Positions 21,615 through 30,308 are shown, counted from the first letter of the stretch. The stretch: 64,000 bases of DNA from Eleftheria terrae (GCF_030419005.1 NZ_CP106951.1:3844001-3908000); one strand, 5' to 3'. Notes: generated by a model not told the origin, from the letters alone. Translations and numbers: made by a program.

Positions 21615-22217
21615 TCACCGCGAGGCGCCGAAGTCCACCGTCGGCGGGGTCGAGATCTGCGCTTCGTTGGCCACGCTGAAGTTCGGCTTGGGCGGGTAGC
21701 CGAACATCTTGGCCGTCAGGTTGGTCGGGAAGCTGCGGGCCAGCACGTTGTACTGCTGCACCGCGCCGATGTACTTGTTGCGGGCCACGGTGATGCGGTT
21801 CTCGGTGCCTTCCAATTGCACGCGCAGGTCCTGGAAGCCCTGGTTGGCCTTCAGGTTCGGGTAGTTCTCGCTGACCACCAGCAGGCGCGACAACGCGCCC
21901 GACAGCTCGCCCTGGGCCTGCTGGAAGCGCTGGAAGGCCTGCGGGTCGTTGAGGGTCTCCGGGGTCACTTGCACCGAGGTGGCCTTGGCCCGCGCCTCGA
22001 CCACGCGAGTCAGGGTGGTCTGCTCGAAGTTGGCCTCGCCCTTGACCGTGTTCACCAGGTTGGGCACCAGGTCGGCCCGGCGCTGGTACTGGTTGAGCAC
22101 TTCGGACCAGGAGGCCTTCACCTCCTCGTCGAGCTGTTGGAACTGGTTGTAGCCGCAGCCGCTGAGGCCCAGGCTCAGGCCCAGCACGCAGGTCCAGGTG
22201 GCAATCGTCTTTTTCAT
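21615..22217 (-). CDS. lemA: LemA-family lipoprotein
   Basis: A 200-residue protein with a lipoprotein signal (lipobox LSGC near residue 20) and the LemA domain: [37 protein letters not shown] is the family-defining start (shown here in part), with [21 protein letters not shown] farther on. LemA forms a long helical hairpin, role unknown, and is nearly always encoded next to TPM-domain proteins as here. It is first of three genes; the ATG at 22217 gives a clean signal peptide. Confidence 0.92.
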   Translation of the reverse strand: MKKTIATWTCVLGLSLGLSGCGYNQFQQLDEEVKASWSEVLNQYQRRADLVPNLVNTVKGEANFEQTTLTRVVEARAKATSVQVTPETLNDPQAFQRFQQAQGELSGALSRLLVVSENYPNLKANQGFQDLRVQLEGTENRITVARNKYIGAVQQYNVLARSFPTNLTAKMFGYPPKPNFSVANEAQISTPPTVDFGASR

Positions 22218-22412
22218 CGTTGTGGCTCCTGTTCTGTGAAGGGAAGGGCCGGCGCGAAAGCCGCCGCTCGCATGAATAGGGGCGATCATGCCGCAGTTCA
22301 AGCGCCCCGCCGGCCGTTGGCTTGCGGCATGTCAGCAAGCAGCGGTCCCTGGGCCGTGGGCCGAAGCCCTGCGCGTCCGGCGCCGTCGCAGCGCTCCCTA
22401 CAATGCAGGGCT

Positions 22413-23513
22413 ATGTTTGCGCCCCTCCAGAACGACACCTTCCTGCGCGCCCTGCTGCGCCAGCCGACCGACCATACGCCCGTCTGGCTGATGCGCCAGG
22501 CGGGACGCTACCTGCCGGAGTACAACGCGACCCGCTCGCGGGCCGGCAGCTTCATGGGGCTGGCCACCCACCCCGAACTGGCCACCGAGGTGACGCTGCA
22601 GCCCCTGGAGCGCTATCCGCTGGACGCGGCCATCCTGTTCAGCGACATCCTGACGGTGCCCGACGCGATGGGCCTGGGCTTGAGCTTCGCGGCCGGCGAG
22701 GGGCCGCGCTTCGCCTCCCCGGTGCGCGACGAGGCGGCCGTGGCCCGCCTGGCGGTGCCCGACCTGGCGAAGCTGCAATACGTGTTCGACGCCGTCACCA
22801 GCATCCGCCGCGCCCTGCAGGGGCGGGTGCCGTTGATCGGCTTCTCGGGCAGCCCCTGGACACTGGCCTGCTACATGGTGGAGGGCGCCGGTTCGGACGA
22901 CTACCGCCTGGTCAAGACCATGCTGTACCAGCGCCCCGACCTGATGCACCGCATCCTCGCCATCAATGCCGACGCGGTCGCGGCCTACCTGAATGCGCAG
23001 ATCGATGCCGGCGCCCAGGCCGTGATGATCTTCGACTCCTGGGGGGGCGTGCTCGCCGACGGCGCGTTCCAGGCCTTCAGCCTGGCCTACACCCAGCGGG
23101 TGCTGGCTCAGCTCAGGCGCGAGCACGACGGCCAGCGTATTCCGCGCATCGTCTTCACCAAGGGGGGCGGCCTGTGGTTGGATGAGATCGCTGCCAGCGA
23201 CACCGATGCGGTCGGCGTCGACTGGACCGTCAACCTCGCGCAGGCCCGTGCGCGCATCGGCCACCGGGTGGCGCTGCAGGGCAACCTGGATCCTGCCGTC
23301 TTGTTCGCCTCGGCCGAGCAGATCCATGCCGAGGTCGGCAAGGTGATCGACAGCTTCGGCAACCCCCGCAACGCCGACGGCAGCCATGCCGGGCATGTCT
23401 TCAACCTGGGCCATGGCATCAGCCAGTTCACCCCGCCGGACAGCGTCGCTGTACTGGTCGAGGCAGTCCACGAGCATTCCCGGCGGGTGCGACAGGCGGG
23501 AGCCGGGGCCTGA
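22413..23513 (+). CDS. hemE: Uroporphyrinogen decarboxylase
   Basis: A 366-residue cytoplasmic enzyme of heme synthesis that removes four acetate carboxyls from uroporphyrinogen III to give coproporphyrinogen III. Substrate residues are in the family motifs [15 protein letters not shown] near residue 22, the [12 protein letters not shown] aspartate, [16 protein letters not shown] near 143, and the C-terminal [12 protein letters not shown]. The length equals the E. coli enzyme. The ATG at 22413 has a modest ribosome site. It is a single gene here; a GTGCGC/GCGCAC hairpin follows 8 bp after its stop without a U-run. Confidence 0.97.
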   Translation: MFAPLQNDTFLRALLRQPTDHTPVWLMRQAGRYLPEYNATRSRAGSFMGLATHPELATEVTLQPLERYPLDAAILFSDILTVPDAMGLGLSFAAGEGPRFASPVRDEAAVARLAVPDLAKLQYVFDAVTSIRRALQGRVPLIGFSGSPWTLACYMVEGAGSDDYRLVKTMLYQRPDLMHRILAINADAVAAYLNAQIDAGAQAVMIFDSWGGVLADGAFQAFSLAYTQRVLAQLRREHDGQRIPRIVFTKGGGLWLDEIAASDTDAVGVDWTVNLAQARARIGHRVALQGNLDPAVLFASAEQIHAEVGKVIDSFGNPRNADGSHAGHVFNLGHGISQFTPPDSVAVLVEAVHEHSRRVRQAGAGA

Positions 23514-23851
23514 CCGGCTTGTGCGCGAAGCGCACCGGGTAACCCCTCAGGCCGTACCAGTGGCCTTGACTTATCCCCAAAAAAAGCGGTGCCTGTCAAA
23601 TCTTATTGGACTTGTGCAGGCTCTGGGAGTAAGTCGGGAAGTGCTCGCTAAGTTATTGATTTTTATAGAGACGACAGCACTGCACGATGGGGCATCAAAC
23701 TAAGCGGAGCCGCGCGGGACAAGCATTTAGCGCCGGTTTTCGCAGCTTGCCCACAAAGTTATCCACACGATCGGTGGATAGCTGCAAAAGACGTTTCTTT
23801 TCAAGCGCTTACGGTCGGGTCTGAAAGAGCTGGCGGAAATGACAGGGCTAA
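23514..23851. other. AT-rich hemE-priA spacer with DnaA-box-like sequences
   Basis: 338 bp with no credible gene. Its centre (23570-23700) is much richer in A and T than the surrounding DNA, including AAGTTATTGATTTTTATAG at 23650-23668. A TTATCCCCA (one mismatch to the DnaA box) is at 23571-23579. GCCTG and CAGGC arms near 23591-23622 can form a stem. A frame open across part of this region continues from hemE in another phase and has no start or ribosome site of its own. See the DnaA-box feature and the findings. Confidence 0.6.
23759..23780. promoter_or_regulatory. Perfect DnaA box with an inverted partner, upstream of priA
   Basis: TTATCCACA at 23759-23767 matches the consensus DnaA box exactly. 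Its TATCCAC core (23760-23766) is repeated inverted as GTGGATA at 23774-23780, 7 bp apart. The pair lies 72-93 bp before the priA start codon. Binding by DnaA is inference. Confidence 0.5.
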
Positions 23852-25897
23852 ATGAGTGAGTCCCAGGTGCTGGGGGTGGTGGTCGATGCTCCCCAATACA
23901 GTGCCTTGCGGGGGCCGCTGAGCTATCTCAGCGAGCGAGCGTGGGCGCCCGGCACGCTGGTGCAGGTGCCGCTCGGGCGGCGCACGGTGTGCGGGGTGGT
24001 GTGGGCCTGCGGCGACTCGCCGGGCACTGCGGACGGCGTCGAATTGCGCCCGGTGGGTGAAGTGCTGGCCAGCCTGCCGCCCCTGCCGGCGGCCTGGTGC
24101 CAGCTGGTGGCCTTCACCGCGGCCTACTACCAGCGAGGCATTGGCGAAGTGGCCCTGTCGGTGCTGCCACCGGAGCTGCGCAAGCTCAGCGATGCGCAGC
24201 TGCTGCAGCGCCTGAGGAAGCTGCAGAAACTGCAGCCGGCCGGCGGCAGTGAGCCGGTGCTGCCGGCTCTCACGCCGCAGCAGGCGCAGGCCCTGGCCCA
24301 GCTCGAGCCGGGTCGGTCGCAGGTGGCGCTGCTGCATGGCAGCACCGGCAGTGGCAAGACCGAGGTCTACCTGCGCGCCGTGGCACAGGCGCTGGCGGCC
24401 GGGCGGCAGGCCCTGGTGCTGGTGCCGGAGATCAATCTCACGCCCCAGCTGGAGGCGCGCTTCGCCGAGCGCTTCCCGCAGCGCCTGATCGTCTCGCTGC
24501 ACAGCGGGCTGACGCCGGCGCAGCGGCTGAAGCACTGGCTGGCGGCCCACCTCGGGCAGGCGGACATCGTGCTCGGCACGCGCATGGCGGTGTTCGCCTC
24601 GCTGCCGCGGCCCGGCCTGATCGTGGTCGACGAGGAGCACGACCCGTCCTACAAGAGCCAGGAAGGCGCCCGCTACTCGGCGCGCGACCTGGCGGTGTAC
24701 CGCGGCAAGCTGGAGGGGGCCACCGTGCTGCTGGGCTCGGCCACCCCGTCGCTCGAGAGCTGGCAGCAGGCCGAGCGCGGCCGCTACCTGCGCCTGGCGA
24801 TGCCGGACCGGGTCGGCGGCGGTGTGCTGCCGCAGGTGCGCTTCGTCGACATGAACCATGTGCCCAAGGACGCGGCCTACAGCGCGGCGCTGTCGCCTGC
24901 GCTGGTGGCGGCCCTGTCGCAGCGCCTGGCGCGCGGCGAGCAGAGCCTGGTGCTGCTCAACCGGCGCGGCTACTCGCCGGTGCTGCAATGCCTGGAATGC
25001 GGCTGGAAAAGCGGCTGCCCGCATTGCAGTGCCTGGCGTGTCTTCCACCGCATCGACCGCAGCCTGCGCTGCCACCATTGCGGCTATGCCGAGCGGGTGC
25101 CGCGGGCCTGCCCGGAATGCGGCAACCAGGACATCCAGCCGGTCGGCCGTGGCACCGAGCGGCTGGAGGAGCAGCTGGCCCAGGCACTGCCCGAAGCGCG
25201 CGTGGCCCGCATCGATGCCGACACCACGCGCCTGAAGGGCAGCCTCGAGGCACAGCTGGCCAGCGTGCATGCGGGCGAGGTCGATGTGCTGGTGGGCACC
25301 CAGATGGTGGCCAAGGGCCATGACTTCCGGCGCGTCACGCTGGTGGCGGCGGTGAACCCGGATTCGGCCCTGTTCAGCAGCGACTTCCGGGCCGGCGAGC
25401 GCCTGTTCGCACTGCTGATGCAGGCGGCCGGTCGCGCCGGCCGCGACGCCGGGCAGGCCGCGCGCAGCGAGATGCTGATCCAGACCTGGCACCCGTCGCA
25501 TCCGCTCTATGCCGCGCTGCGGGGGCACGACTACGCCGCCTTTGCCGCCAGCACGCTGAAGGAGCGCGAGATGGCCGGCATGCCGCCCTATGCCCACCAG
25601 GCCCTGCTGCGCGCCGAGGGCCGCACGCAGGAAGTGGCCCAGGCCTGGCTCGCCGCGGCGGCCGCCATGGCCGAGGAGCTCGGCGCGGGCGATGCCGGCG
25701 TGGTGCTCTATCCACCGGTGCCGATGAGCGTGGCCCGGGTCGCCAATGTGGAGCGGGCCCAGCTGCTGGTGGAGGCCGCGTCGCGCCCGGCACTGCAGCG
25801 GCTGCTGGCCGCCTGGCTGCCGGAGCTGCATGGGCTGCGGGCCGAGCACAAGGGGCTGGTGCGCTGGGCGGTGGACGTGGACCCGCTCGCGATCTGA
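23852..25897 (+). CDS. priA: Primosomal protein N' (PriA helicase)
   Basis: A 681-residue superfamily-2 helicase that loads the replisome at stalled forks. In order: the N-terminal 3'-end-binding domain (FTAAYYQRGIGEVALSVLPP near residue 88), Walker A GSTGSGKT at 163-170, DEEH box in VVDEEHDPSYK near 265, the zinc-binding cysteines CLECGW, CPHC, CHHCGY and CPECGN (eight cysteines) between about 375 and 425, and the helicase C-terminal part with GTQMVAKGHDF and AGRAGR. It is somewhat shorter than E. coli PriA (732 residues). The spacer before it holds DnaA-box-like sites. Confidence 0.97.
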   Translation: MSESQVLGVVVDAPQYSALRGPLSYLSERAWAPGTLVQVPLGRRTVCGVVWACGDSPGTADGVELRPVGEVLASLPPLPAAWCQLVAFTAAYYQRGIGEVALSVLPPELRKLSDAQLLQRLRKLQKLQPAGGSEPVLPALTPQQAQALAQLEPGRSQVALLHGSTGSGKTEVYLRAVAQALAAGRQALVLVPEINLTPQLEARFAERFPQRLIVSLHSGLTPAQRLKHWLAAHLGQADIVLGTRMAVFASLPRPGLIVVDEEHDPSYKSQEGARYSARDLAVYRGKLEGATVLLGSATPSLESWQQAERGRYLRLAMPDRVGGGVLPQVRFVDMNHVPKDAAYSAALSPALVAALSQRLARGEQSLVLLNRRGYSPVLQCLECGWKSGCPHCSAWRVFHRIDRSLRCHHCGYAERVPRACPECGNQDIQPVGRGTERLEEQLAQALPEARVARIDADTTRLKGSLEAQLASVHAGEVDVLVGTQMVAKGHDFRRVTLVAAVNPDSALFSSDFRAGERLFALLMQAAGRAGRDAGQAARSEMLIQTWHPSHPLYAALRGHDYAAFAASTLKEREMAGMPPYAHQALLRAEGRTQEVAQAWLAAAAAMAEELGAGDAGVVLYPPVPMSVARVANVERAQLLVEAASRPALQRLLAAWLPELHGLRAEHKGLVRWAVDVDPLAI

Positions 25898-26010
25898 GCG
25901 GGCCGCCCGTGCTGCCGGCCGGCGCGGCCGAGGGTGGCGTTCGCGGCCGGCCGGCGCTATCGTTGCGCCCCATCGAGACCACAGCAGGCGCTCCGCGCCG
26001 GAGGGACACC

Positions 26011-27615
26011 ATGTCATCGTTCAATTTCAGCGGCGCCGGGCCCCACAGCCTGACCCGCATCGGGGAGGCCTGGCGCAACCCGCGTGCCCTGCTCACCTTG
26101 CTCGGCACCTTCGTGGGGGTGGCGCTGCTTATCGGGCTGGGCGTGTCCACCGGGGTGGGCTTCATCAGCGCGGTGTCCGTGCTGCTGGGCTTCCTGCTGA
26201 TGATGCTCGGCATGGTGGCCGCCGGCCGCCAGCTGATGGACCAGGCACTGCAGCAGCCGGTCACCGGCACGGTGGAAGCCTTCACCGGCAGCCCGATGGT
26301 GCTGCTGCGCATGCTTGGCCTGGCACTGGTGCTGTTGTGCGCCTTCCTGGCCTGGGGCGTGACGGCCTCGGTGCTGCTGTTCCTGTGCAAGATCCCCTTG
26401 CTGGGCGGGCTGCTGCTGGTGGTGGTGGTGCCACTGCTGGTGTTCAGCGCGGCCTTGCTGCTGCTGGGCGCCTATGTGGCCTGGGGCCTCGCGGCGCCGG
26501 CCCTGTTCGAGGGGCAGACGCTGAAGCAGGCCCTGTCGCGCCTGTGGGCCATTGCCACGCAGCGGCCGCTGGAGGCGTTTCTCAACCTGATGTTGCTGTT
26601 CATCCTGGTCGGCTTCGTGGCGGGCCTGGTGATGGCCTTCGTCGGGGGCGGCTTCGCCGTCACCGCCAGCGTGATGAACAGCGTGCTGGGCATGGGCCTG
26701 GGGGGCCTGGAGCCGCCGAACGGTACCGTCAGCAGCAGCACCTGGGTCGGCGCCGGCGTGGGGGCGGCCGTGGTGTGGGGTGTGGTCATCGCGGTGTTCA
26801 ATGCGCTGTTGCTCTTCGGCCTGTGCCTGACCTACCTGAAGTTGAGCGTGGGCCTGGACACCGCCCTCGCCGAAGCGGCGCTGGACTCCGCCATCGCCAA
26901 GACCCGGGAGAAGGCCCAGCAGGCCGCCGAGGAAGCCCGCCGCCGGGCCCAGGAGGTCCAGGATGCCGCCCGCCGGCGGGGCGAAAGCGCGGCAGCCGCG
27001 CGCGCCCCCGAGGCCGACGACCTGCCCGGCGCGACGCCGCCGGCCCCCGCGTCCTCGTACTCGGACCCGATGACCATCATCCAGCCGATGACGCCGGCCG
27101 AGCCACCGCGGCCGGCCCCGGTGCCGCCGGCGCCCGGCCATGCGGACCCGATGACCATCATCCAGCCGATGGCACCGGCCGAGCCGCCGCGGTCGGCCCC
27201 GGTGCCGCCAGCGACCGGCCACGCGGACCCGATGACCATCATCCAGCCGATGGCACCGGCCGAACCGCCGCGGCCGGCCCCGGTGCCGCCGGCGACCGGC
27301 CACGCGGACCCGATGACCATCATCCAGCCGATGGCGCCGGCCCAGCCGCCGCGTCCGGCGCCGGTGCCGCCGCCGTCCGGGCATGCGGACCCGATGACCA
27401 TCATCCAGCCGATGGCGCCGGCCCAGCCACCGCGCCCGGCGGCGGCGCCGCACACTGGCGGCGATTTCGAGGACACCCTGCCGCCGGCCGTGTCGCCCTT
27501 GCCGGCCAGTGGCGGGCTCGACCTGTCCAAGCCGGTGCCGCATTGCCCGTCGTGCCACAGCGTGGTGGCACCGGACGATACCTTCTGCGGCGCGTGCGGC
27601 CGCAAGCTGCACTGA
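26011..27615 (+). CDS. Multi-pass membrane protein with five 27-residue repeats and a C-terminal zinc ribbon
   Basis: A 534-residue protein I cannot assign to a named function. Residues 1-285 contain about six hydrophobic segments with glycine-rich loops (BPSS1780-like/DUF975-like layout). Then comes an acidic-basic helical Ala/Arg/Glu linker (AQQAAEEARRRAQEVQDAARR near 310), then five copies of a 27-residue unit with DPMTIIQPMAPAEPPR and PAPVPP as its core, and at the end a zinc ribbon with CPSC and CGAC cysteine pairs. The start at 26011 has a GAGGG site; the frame also opens upstream. It lies 114 bp after priA on the same strand. The repeats may serve as a flexible scaffold or phosphorylation-type binding array; that is speculation. 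Confidence 0.85.
   Translation: MSSFNFSGAGPHSLTRIGEAWRNPRALLTLLGTFVGVALLIGLGVSTGVGFISAVSVLLGFLLMMLGMVAAGRQLMDQALQQPVTGTVEAFTGSPMVLLRMLGLALVLLCAFLAWGVTASVLLFLCKIPLLGGLLLVVVVPLLVFSAALLLLGAYVAWGLAAPALFEGQTLKQALSRLWAIATQRPLEAFLNLMLLFILVGFVAGLVMAFVGGGFAVTASVMNSVLGMGLGGLEPPNGTVSSSTWVGAGVGAAVVWGVVIAVFNALLLFGLCLTYLKLSVGLDTALAEAALDSAIAKTREKAQQAAEEARRRAQEVQDAARRRGESAAAARAPEADDLPGATPPAPASSYSDPMTIIQPMTPAEPPRPAPVPPAPGHADPMTIIQPMAPAEPPRSAPVPPATGHADPMTIIQPMAPAEPPRPAPVPPATGHADPMTIIQPMAPAQPPRPAPVPPPSGHADPMTIIQPMAPAQPPRPAAAPHTGGDFEDTLPPAVSPLPASGGLDLSKPVPHCPSCHSVVAPDDTFCGACGRKLH
27064..27468 (+). repeat. Five tandem 81-bp coding repeats
   Basis: Units begin with GACCCGATGACCATCATCCA at 27064, 27145, 27226, 27307 and 27388 and keep an exact 81-bp period, so the frame is preserved. 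Copies 2-4 are near-identical at DNA level; copies 1 and 5 diverge at their outer ends. This is the pattern of tandem duplication within the gene, and copy number could vary between strains. Confidence 0.95.
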
Positions 27616-27632
27616 GGCGGCCAAAGCCCAGG

Positions 27633-27697
27633 GGCGCGCCCGCCCGGGCGCGCCTGCAGAGGAAGTGACGAGGTGACGGCCCGCGTGTGGCGGGCCG
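27633..27697. terminator. Two GC-rich hairpins between convergent genes
   Basis: GGCGCGCCCG (27633-27642) and CGGGCGCGCC (27645-27654) form a perfect 10-bp palindrome with a CC centre. CGGCCCGC (27677-27684) and GCGGGCCG (27690-27697) form an 8-bp stem with a GTGTG loop. Both lie between the ends of convergent genes. There is no U-run, so an intrinsic terminator is not proven. Confidence 0.4.
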
Positions 27698-27807
27698 GCG
27701 CGAACGCACGCTGCCGTCGCTGCCGGATGAGCAGCGCGGCGCCATGGTGGCCCGGCAGCGGTGATGTGGCGCTGGCCGGTCCCTCGGCTTCGTGTCGTTG
27801 CTCGGCT

Positions 27808-28230
27808 TCAGCTGGGGCGCGCCAGGCGGCGCACCGTCTTCTCGTCCACGCCCGCTTCGCGGGCCAGCTGTGACAGCGGGCGCTGGCCGGCCTGCTGCAC
27901 CAGCCAGTCCATCAGCCCTTGCGTCAGGCGGCGGCGGGTCTGCAAGCCGTCCTGCACGGGGGTCTGGGTGCTGCCGCAGGCGCCGCAGCGCCAGCGGGTG
28001 ACGTCCAGGCGCAGCCAGGTGGGCCGGCCATCGCGTGGCACGTCGCGCAGCAGCCGGGTGAGCCGGCCGTGGCGCACCATGCGCTCGCTGCGGCCGCACC
28101 TCGTGCAGCAGAGGGCGGGCGTCGTGCCGGCCACCAGGTCGTCCAGCAGGGGGCTGTGCAGCACGCAGTGGTGCGACAGGCCGCGGCCCTCATCCAGCGG
28201 GCCGGGCGCGGGATCGAAGTCGTCCATCAT
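27808..28230 (-). CDS. ISL3-transposase-derived zinc-ribbon/HTH protein (no DDE domain)
   Basis: A 140-residue protein that matches only the N-terminal third of ISL3-family transposases: a zinc ribbon with CTRCGRSE and WRCGACGST pairs (about residues 42-45 and 82-85), the linking RLTRLLRDVPRDGRPTWLRL strand, and a helix-turn-helix near the end (LAREAGVDEKTVRRLA). The catalytic domain is absent, and nothing in the following 190 bases looks like its remains. It starts 8 bp after leuA with a GGGAGG site, so it is a compact, coupled gene in the leuA transcript. That suggests a retained DNA-binding protein rather than debris, but degeneration cannot be excluded. Confidence 0.7.
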   Translation of the reverse strand: MMDDFDPAPGPLDEGRGLSHHCVLHSPLLDDLVAGTTPALCCTRCGRSERMVRHGRLTRLLRDVPRDGRPTWLRLDVTRWRCGACGSTQTPVQDGLQTRRRLTQGLMDWLVQQAGQRPLSQLAREAGVDEKTVRRLARPS

Positions 28231-28238
28231 CGCCTCCC

Positions 28239-29936
28239 TCAGGCAGCCGCTGCGCCGGCGCCGAAGCGCTGCGGCACCACGCCGGGTTCACGCGCCTGCC
28301 AGCGGTTGATGCCGCTGATCAAGGCCTGGATGGAGGCGCTCACGATGCTCGTGTGCACGCCGGCGCCGAACAGGCTGCCGGCCAGCCCTGGCCAGCCGAT
28401 CTCGACGAAGGCCACCGCCCTGGCGTCGGAGCCGGACTGCAGGGCGCGTTCTTCATAGCTGTCGATGCGCAGCGGCAGGCCGAGCGCCTGCACCGCGGCA
28501 TCGAGCGGGCCGTTGCCGTGTCCCGTGAGCTGCAGCACCTGCCCGCCGGCCTCGACCTGCAGGCTCAGGTGCACGCGGCCGCCCTGCTCGTGGCTGTCGT
28601 GCGAGACATAGCGCAGCGGTTCGCCGGGCGCCAGGTATTCATCGACGAACAGCTGCCACAGGTCGGCTGCGTTCAGCTCGCCACCGCTGTGGTCGGCCAC
28701 CTGTTGCACGGCTGCGCTGAACTCCACTTGCAGCCGGCGCGGCATGACCAGCCCGTGGCCGGCCTCCAGCAGGTAGGCGATGCCGCCTTTGCCGGACTGG
28801 CTGTTGACCCGCACGATGGAGTCATAGCTGCGCCCCACGTCGGCCGGGTCGATCGGCAGGTAGGGCACTTCCCAGGCCGCGTCGGGCTGCTGGACCGCGA
28901 AGCCCTTCTTGATGGCGTCCTGGTGCGAGCCCGAGAAGGCGGTGAACACCAGGTCCCCCACATAGGGATGGCGCGGGTGCACCGGCAGCTGGGTGCAGTC
29001 TTCCACCGTCCGCGCCACTTCGTTGATGTGCGAGAAGTCCAGCCCCGGATGGATGCCCTGGCTGTAGAGGTTGAGCGCCAGCGTCACCAGGTCCACGTTG
29101 CCGGTGCGCTCGCCATTGCCGAACAGGCAGCCTTCCACCCGGTCGGCGCCAGCCAGCACCGCCAGCTCGGCGGCTGCCACGGCGGTGCCGCGGTCGTTGT
29201 GCGGGTGCACGCTGAGCACCAGGCTGTCACGCCGACGCAGGTGGGTGTGCATCCACTCGATCTGGTCGGCATAGACGTTGGGCGTGCTCATCTCCACCGT
29301 GGCTGGCAGGTTGACGATGGCCTTGTGCTCGGGTGTCGGCTGCCAGACGTCCATCACCGCATCGACCACCTCGCAGGCAAAGTCGAGCTCGGTGCCGCTG
29401 AAGACTTCAGGGCTGTACTGGAAGGTCCACTGGGTGTCGGGCTGCTGGGCGCCCAGCTCGGCGATCAGTGCCGCGCTGCGGGTGGCCAGCTCGCGCACTT
29501 GCTCGCGCGACATGCCGAAGACGATGCGGCGGAAGGCCGGTGCGGTGGCGTTGTAGAGGTGGACGATGGCGCGCGGCGCGCCGCGCAGCGATTCGAAGGT
29601 GCGTCGGATCAGGTCTTCGCGCGCCTGGGTCAGGACTTCGATCGTGACGTCATCGGGAATCAGCCGTTCTTCGATCAGCCGGCGCACGAAGTCGAAGTCG
29701 GTCTGGGAAGCGGAGGGGAAGGCGACCTCGATCTGCTTGAAGCCGATGCGGCAGAGCATCTGGAACATGCGCAGCTTGGCGCTGGCGTCCATCGGCTCGA
29801 AGAGGGCCTGGTTGCCATCGCGCAGGTCCGTGCTCATCCAGATGGGCGGCGCGGTGAGCGTGCGGCTGGGCCAGCGGCGCTCGGCGAGGGCGAGGGGAGG
29901 AAAGGGACGGTACTTGCGGCTCGGGTCGATCAACAT
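28239..29936 (-). CDS. leuA: 2-isopropylmalate synthase, LeuA type 2
   Basis: A 565-residue enzyme of leucine synthesis that condenses acetyl-CoA with 2-oxoisovalerate. It starts with the type-2 motif [10 protein letters not shown] and [11 protein letters not shown] near residue 48 (catalytic Arg/Asp and metal site), has [11 protein letters not shown] with the metal histidines near 260, and LEAGHG and the C-terminal leucine-sensing regulatory domain ([14 protein letters not shown]). Length fits the corynebacterial/yeast-like group rather than E. coli LeuA. The ATG at 29936 lacks an SD; it overlaps the stop of an upstream small ORF (ATGTTGA). The gene is preceded by an attenuator leader, so it is likely controlled by charged tRNA-Leu. 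Confidence 0.95.
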   Translation of the reverse strand: MLIDPSRKYRPFPPLALAERRWPSRTLTAPPIWMSTDLRDGNQALFEPMDASAKLRMFQMLCRIGFKQIEVAFPSASQTDFDFVRRLIEERLIPDDVTIEVLTQAREDLIRRTFESLRGAPRAIVHLYNATAPAFRRIVFGMSREQVRELATRSAALIAELGAQQPDTQWTFQYSPEVFSGTELDFACEVVDAVMDVWQPTPEHKAIVNLPATVEMSTPNVYADQIEWMHTHLRRRDSLVLSVHPHNDRGTAVAAAELAVLAGADRVEGCLFGNGERTGNVDLVTLALNLYSQGIHPGLDFSHINEVARTVEDCTQLPVHPRHPYVGDLVFTAFSGSHQDAIKKGFAVQQPDAAWEVPYLPIDPADVGRSYDSIVRVNSQSGKGGIAYLLEAGHGLVMPRRLQVEFSAAVQQVADHSGGELNAADLWQLFVDEYLAPGEPLRYVSHDSHEQGGRVHLSLQVEAGGQVLQLTGHGNGPLDAAVQALGLPLRIDSYEERALQSGSDARAVAFVEIGWPGLAGSLFGAGVHTSIVSASIQALISGINRWQAREPGVVPQRFGAGAAAA

Positions 29937-30079
29937 GATGAAGGCGGTGTCCGGTGAGGTGGCGAGGCGAGGGAGGTGGCCATGTCGAAGCCGCCCGACA
30001 GCCACAGGCGCGTGGCCGGGCAGCTCTTGGTTAGTCGCAGGGTGCCAATCTCGGTGGACGTCTTAATCGGGGTGATCAT
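29930..30079 (-). CDS. Small upstream ORF overlapping the leuA start (possible translational coupling)
   Basis: A 49-codon frame with ATG at 30079, preceded by GGAG at a proper distance (CCGGAGTCCCCAC then ATG). It begins [20 protein letters not shown] and its TGA (29932-29930) overlaps the leuA start as ATGTTGA. The product has no recognisable domain. leuA has no ribosome site of its own, so ribosomes finishing this ORF could restart on leuA. It lies after the attenuator hairpin, so it would be translated only on read-through transcripts. Whether the peptide has a role is unknown. Confidence 0.5.
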   Translation of the reverse strand: MITPIKTSTEIGTLRLTKSCPATRLWLSGGFDMATSLASPPHRTPPSSC

Positions 30080-30109
30080 GTGGGGACTCCGGAGGGGTAG
30101 ATAACGGGG

Positions 30110-30146
30110 GGCAGAAACGACAACGGCCAGCTTGTGGCTGGCCGTT
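30110..30146 (-). terminator. Attenuator hairpin of the leuA leader
   Basis: On the minus strand AACGGCCAGC, loop CACAA, then GCTGGCCGTT form a perfect 10-bp stem (30146-30122), followed by GTCGTTTCTG, a short T-rich tail. It sits 31 bp after the leucine-rich leader peptide and 185 bp before leuA, the position expected for a transcription attenuator. Confidence 0.75.
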
Positions 30147-30176
30147 CTGTCTCGGAACTCGGGGTATCAGGGGGCG

Positions 30177-30272
30177 CTAGGTGCGCTGTGCTGCTCTGGA
30201 CCCGAGCCGACTCAGACCGGCCACCATCGTGGTGGCCAGCGTAATGAGTAGGAGGGTCTTGGCGGTGGTCAT
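30177..30272 (-). CDS. leuL: leu operon leader peptide
   Basis: A 31-residue peptide, MTTAKTLLLITLATTMVAGL and on to QRT, with the control run CTC CTA CTC ATT ACG CTG (three Leu, Ile, Thr, Leu) near its start; CTA is a rare codon in this GC-rich genome. It lies ahead of an intrinsic hairpin and leuA, the classical arrangement of amino-acid attenuation, in which slow decoding of Leu codons prevents the terminator. There is no SD; the ATG lies 6 nt after a -10-like AACACT, so the mRNA may be leaderless. Confidence 0.75.
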   Translation of the reverse strand: MTTAKTLLLITLATTMVAGLSRLGSRAAQRT

Positions 30273-30278
30273 GGCTGC

Positions 30279-30308
30279 AGTGTTCTCGATCAGGAGGCGA
30301 ATTGTCAA
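30279..30308 (-). promoter_or_regulatory. Candidate leuA promoter
   Basis: On the minus strand a perfect TTGACA (30308-30303) is followed, after 18 bp, by AACACT (30284-30279; 3 of 6 matches to TATAAT). Transcription would start at or next to the leuL ATG at 30272. Confidence 0.5.

Noticed and set aside
23386..23703. 105-codon plus-strand frame entering the hemE-priA spacer
   Set aside because: It begins inside hemE in the wrong phase, lacks a ribosome site in the spacer and has no domain. The AT-rich DNA is better read as regulatory.
27808..28230. An intact insertion sequence downstream of leuA
   Set aside because: No catalytic domain, terminal inverted repeats or target-site duplication are visible. 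Only the N-terminal DNA-binding part is encoded.
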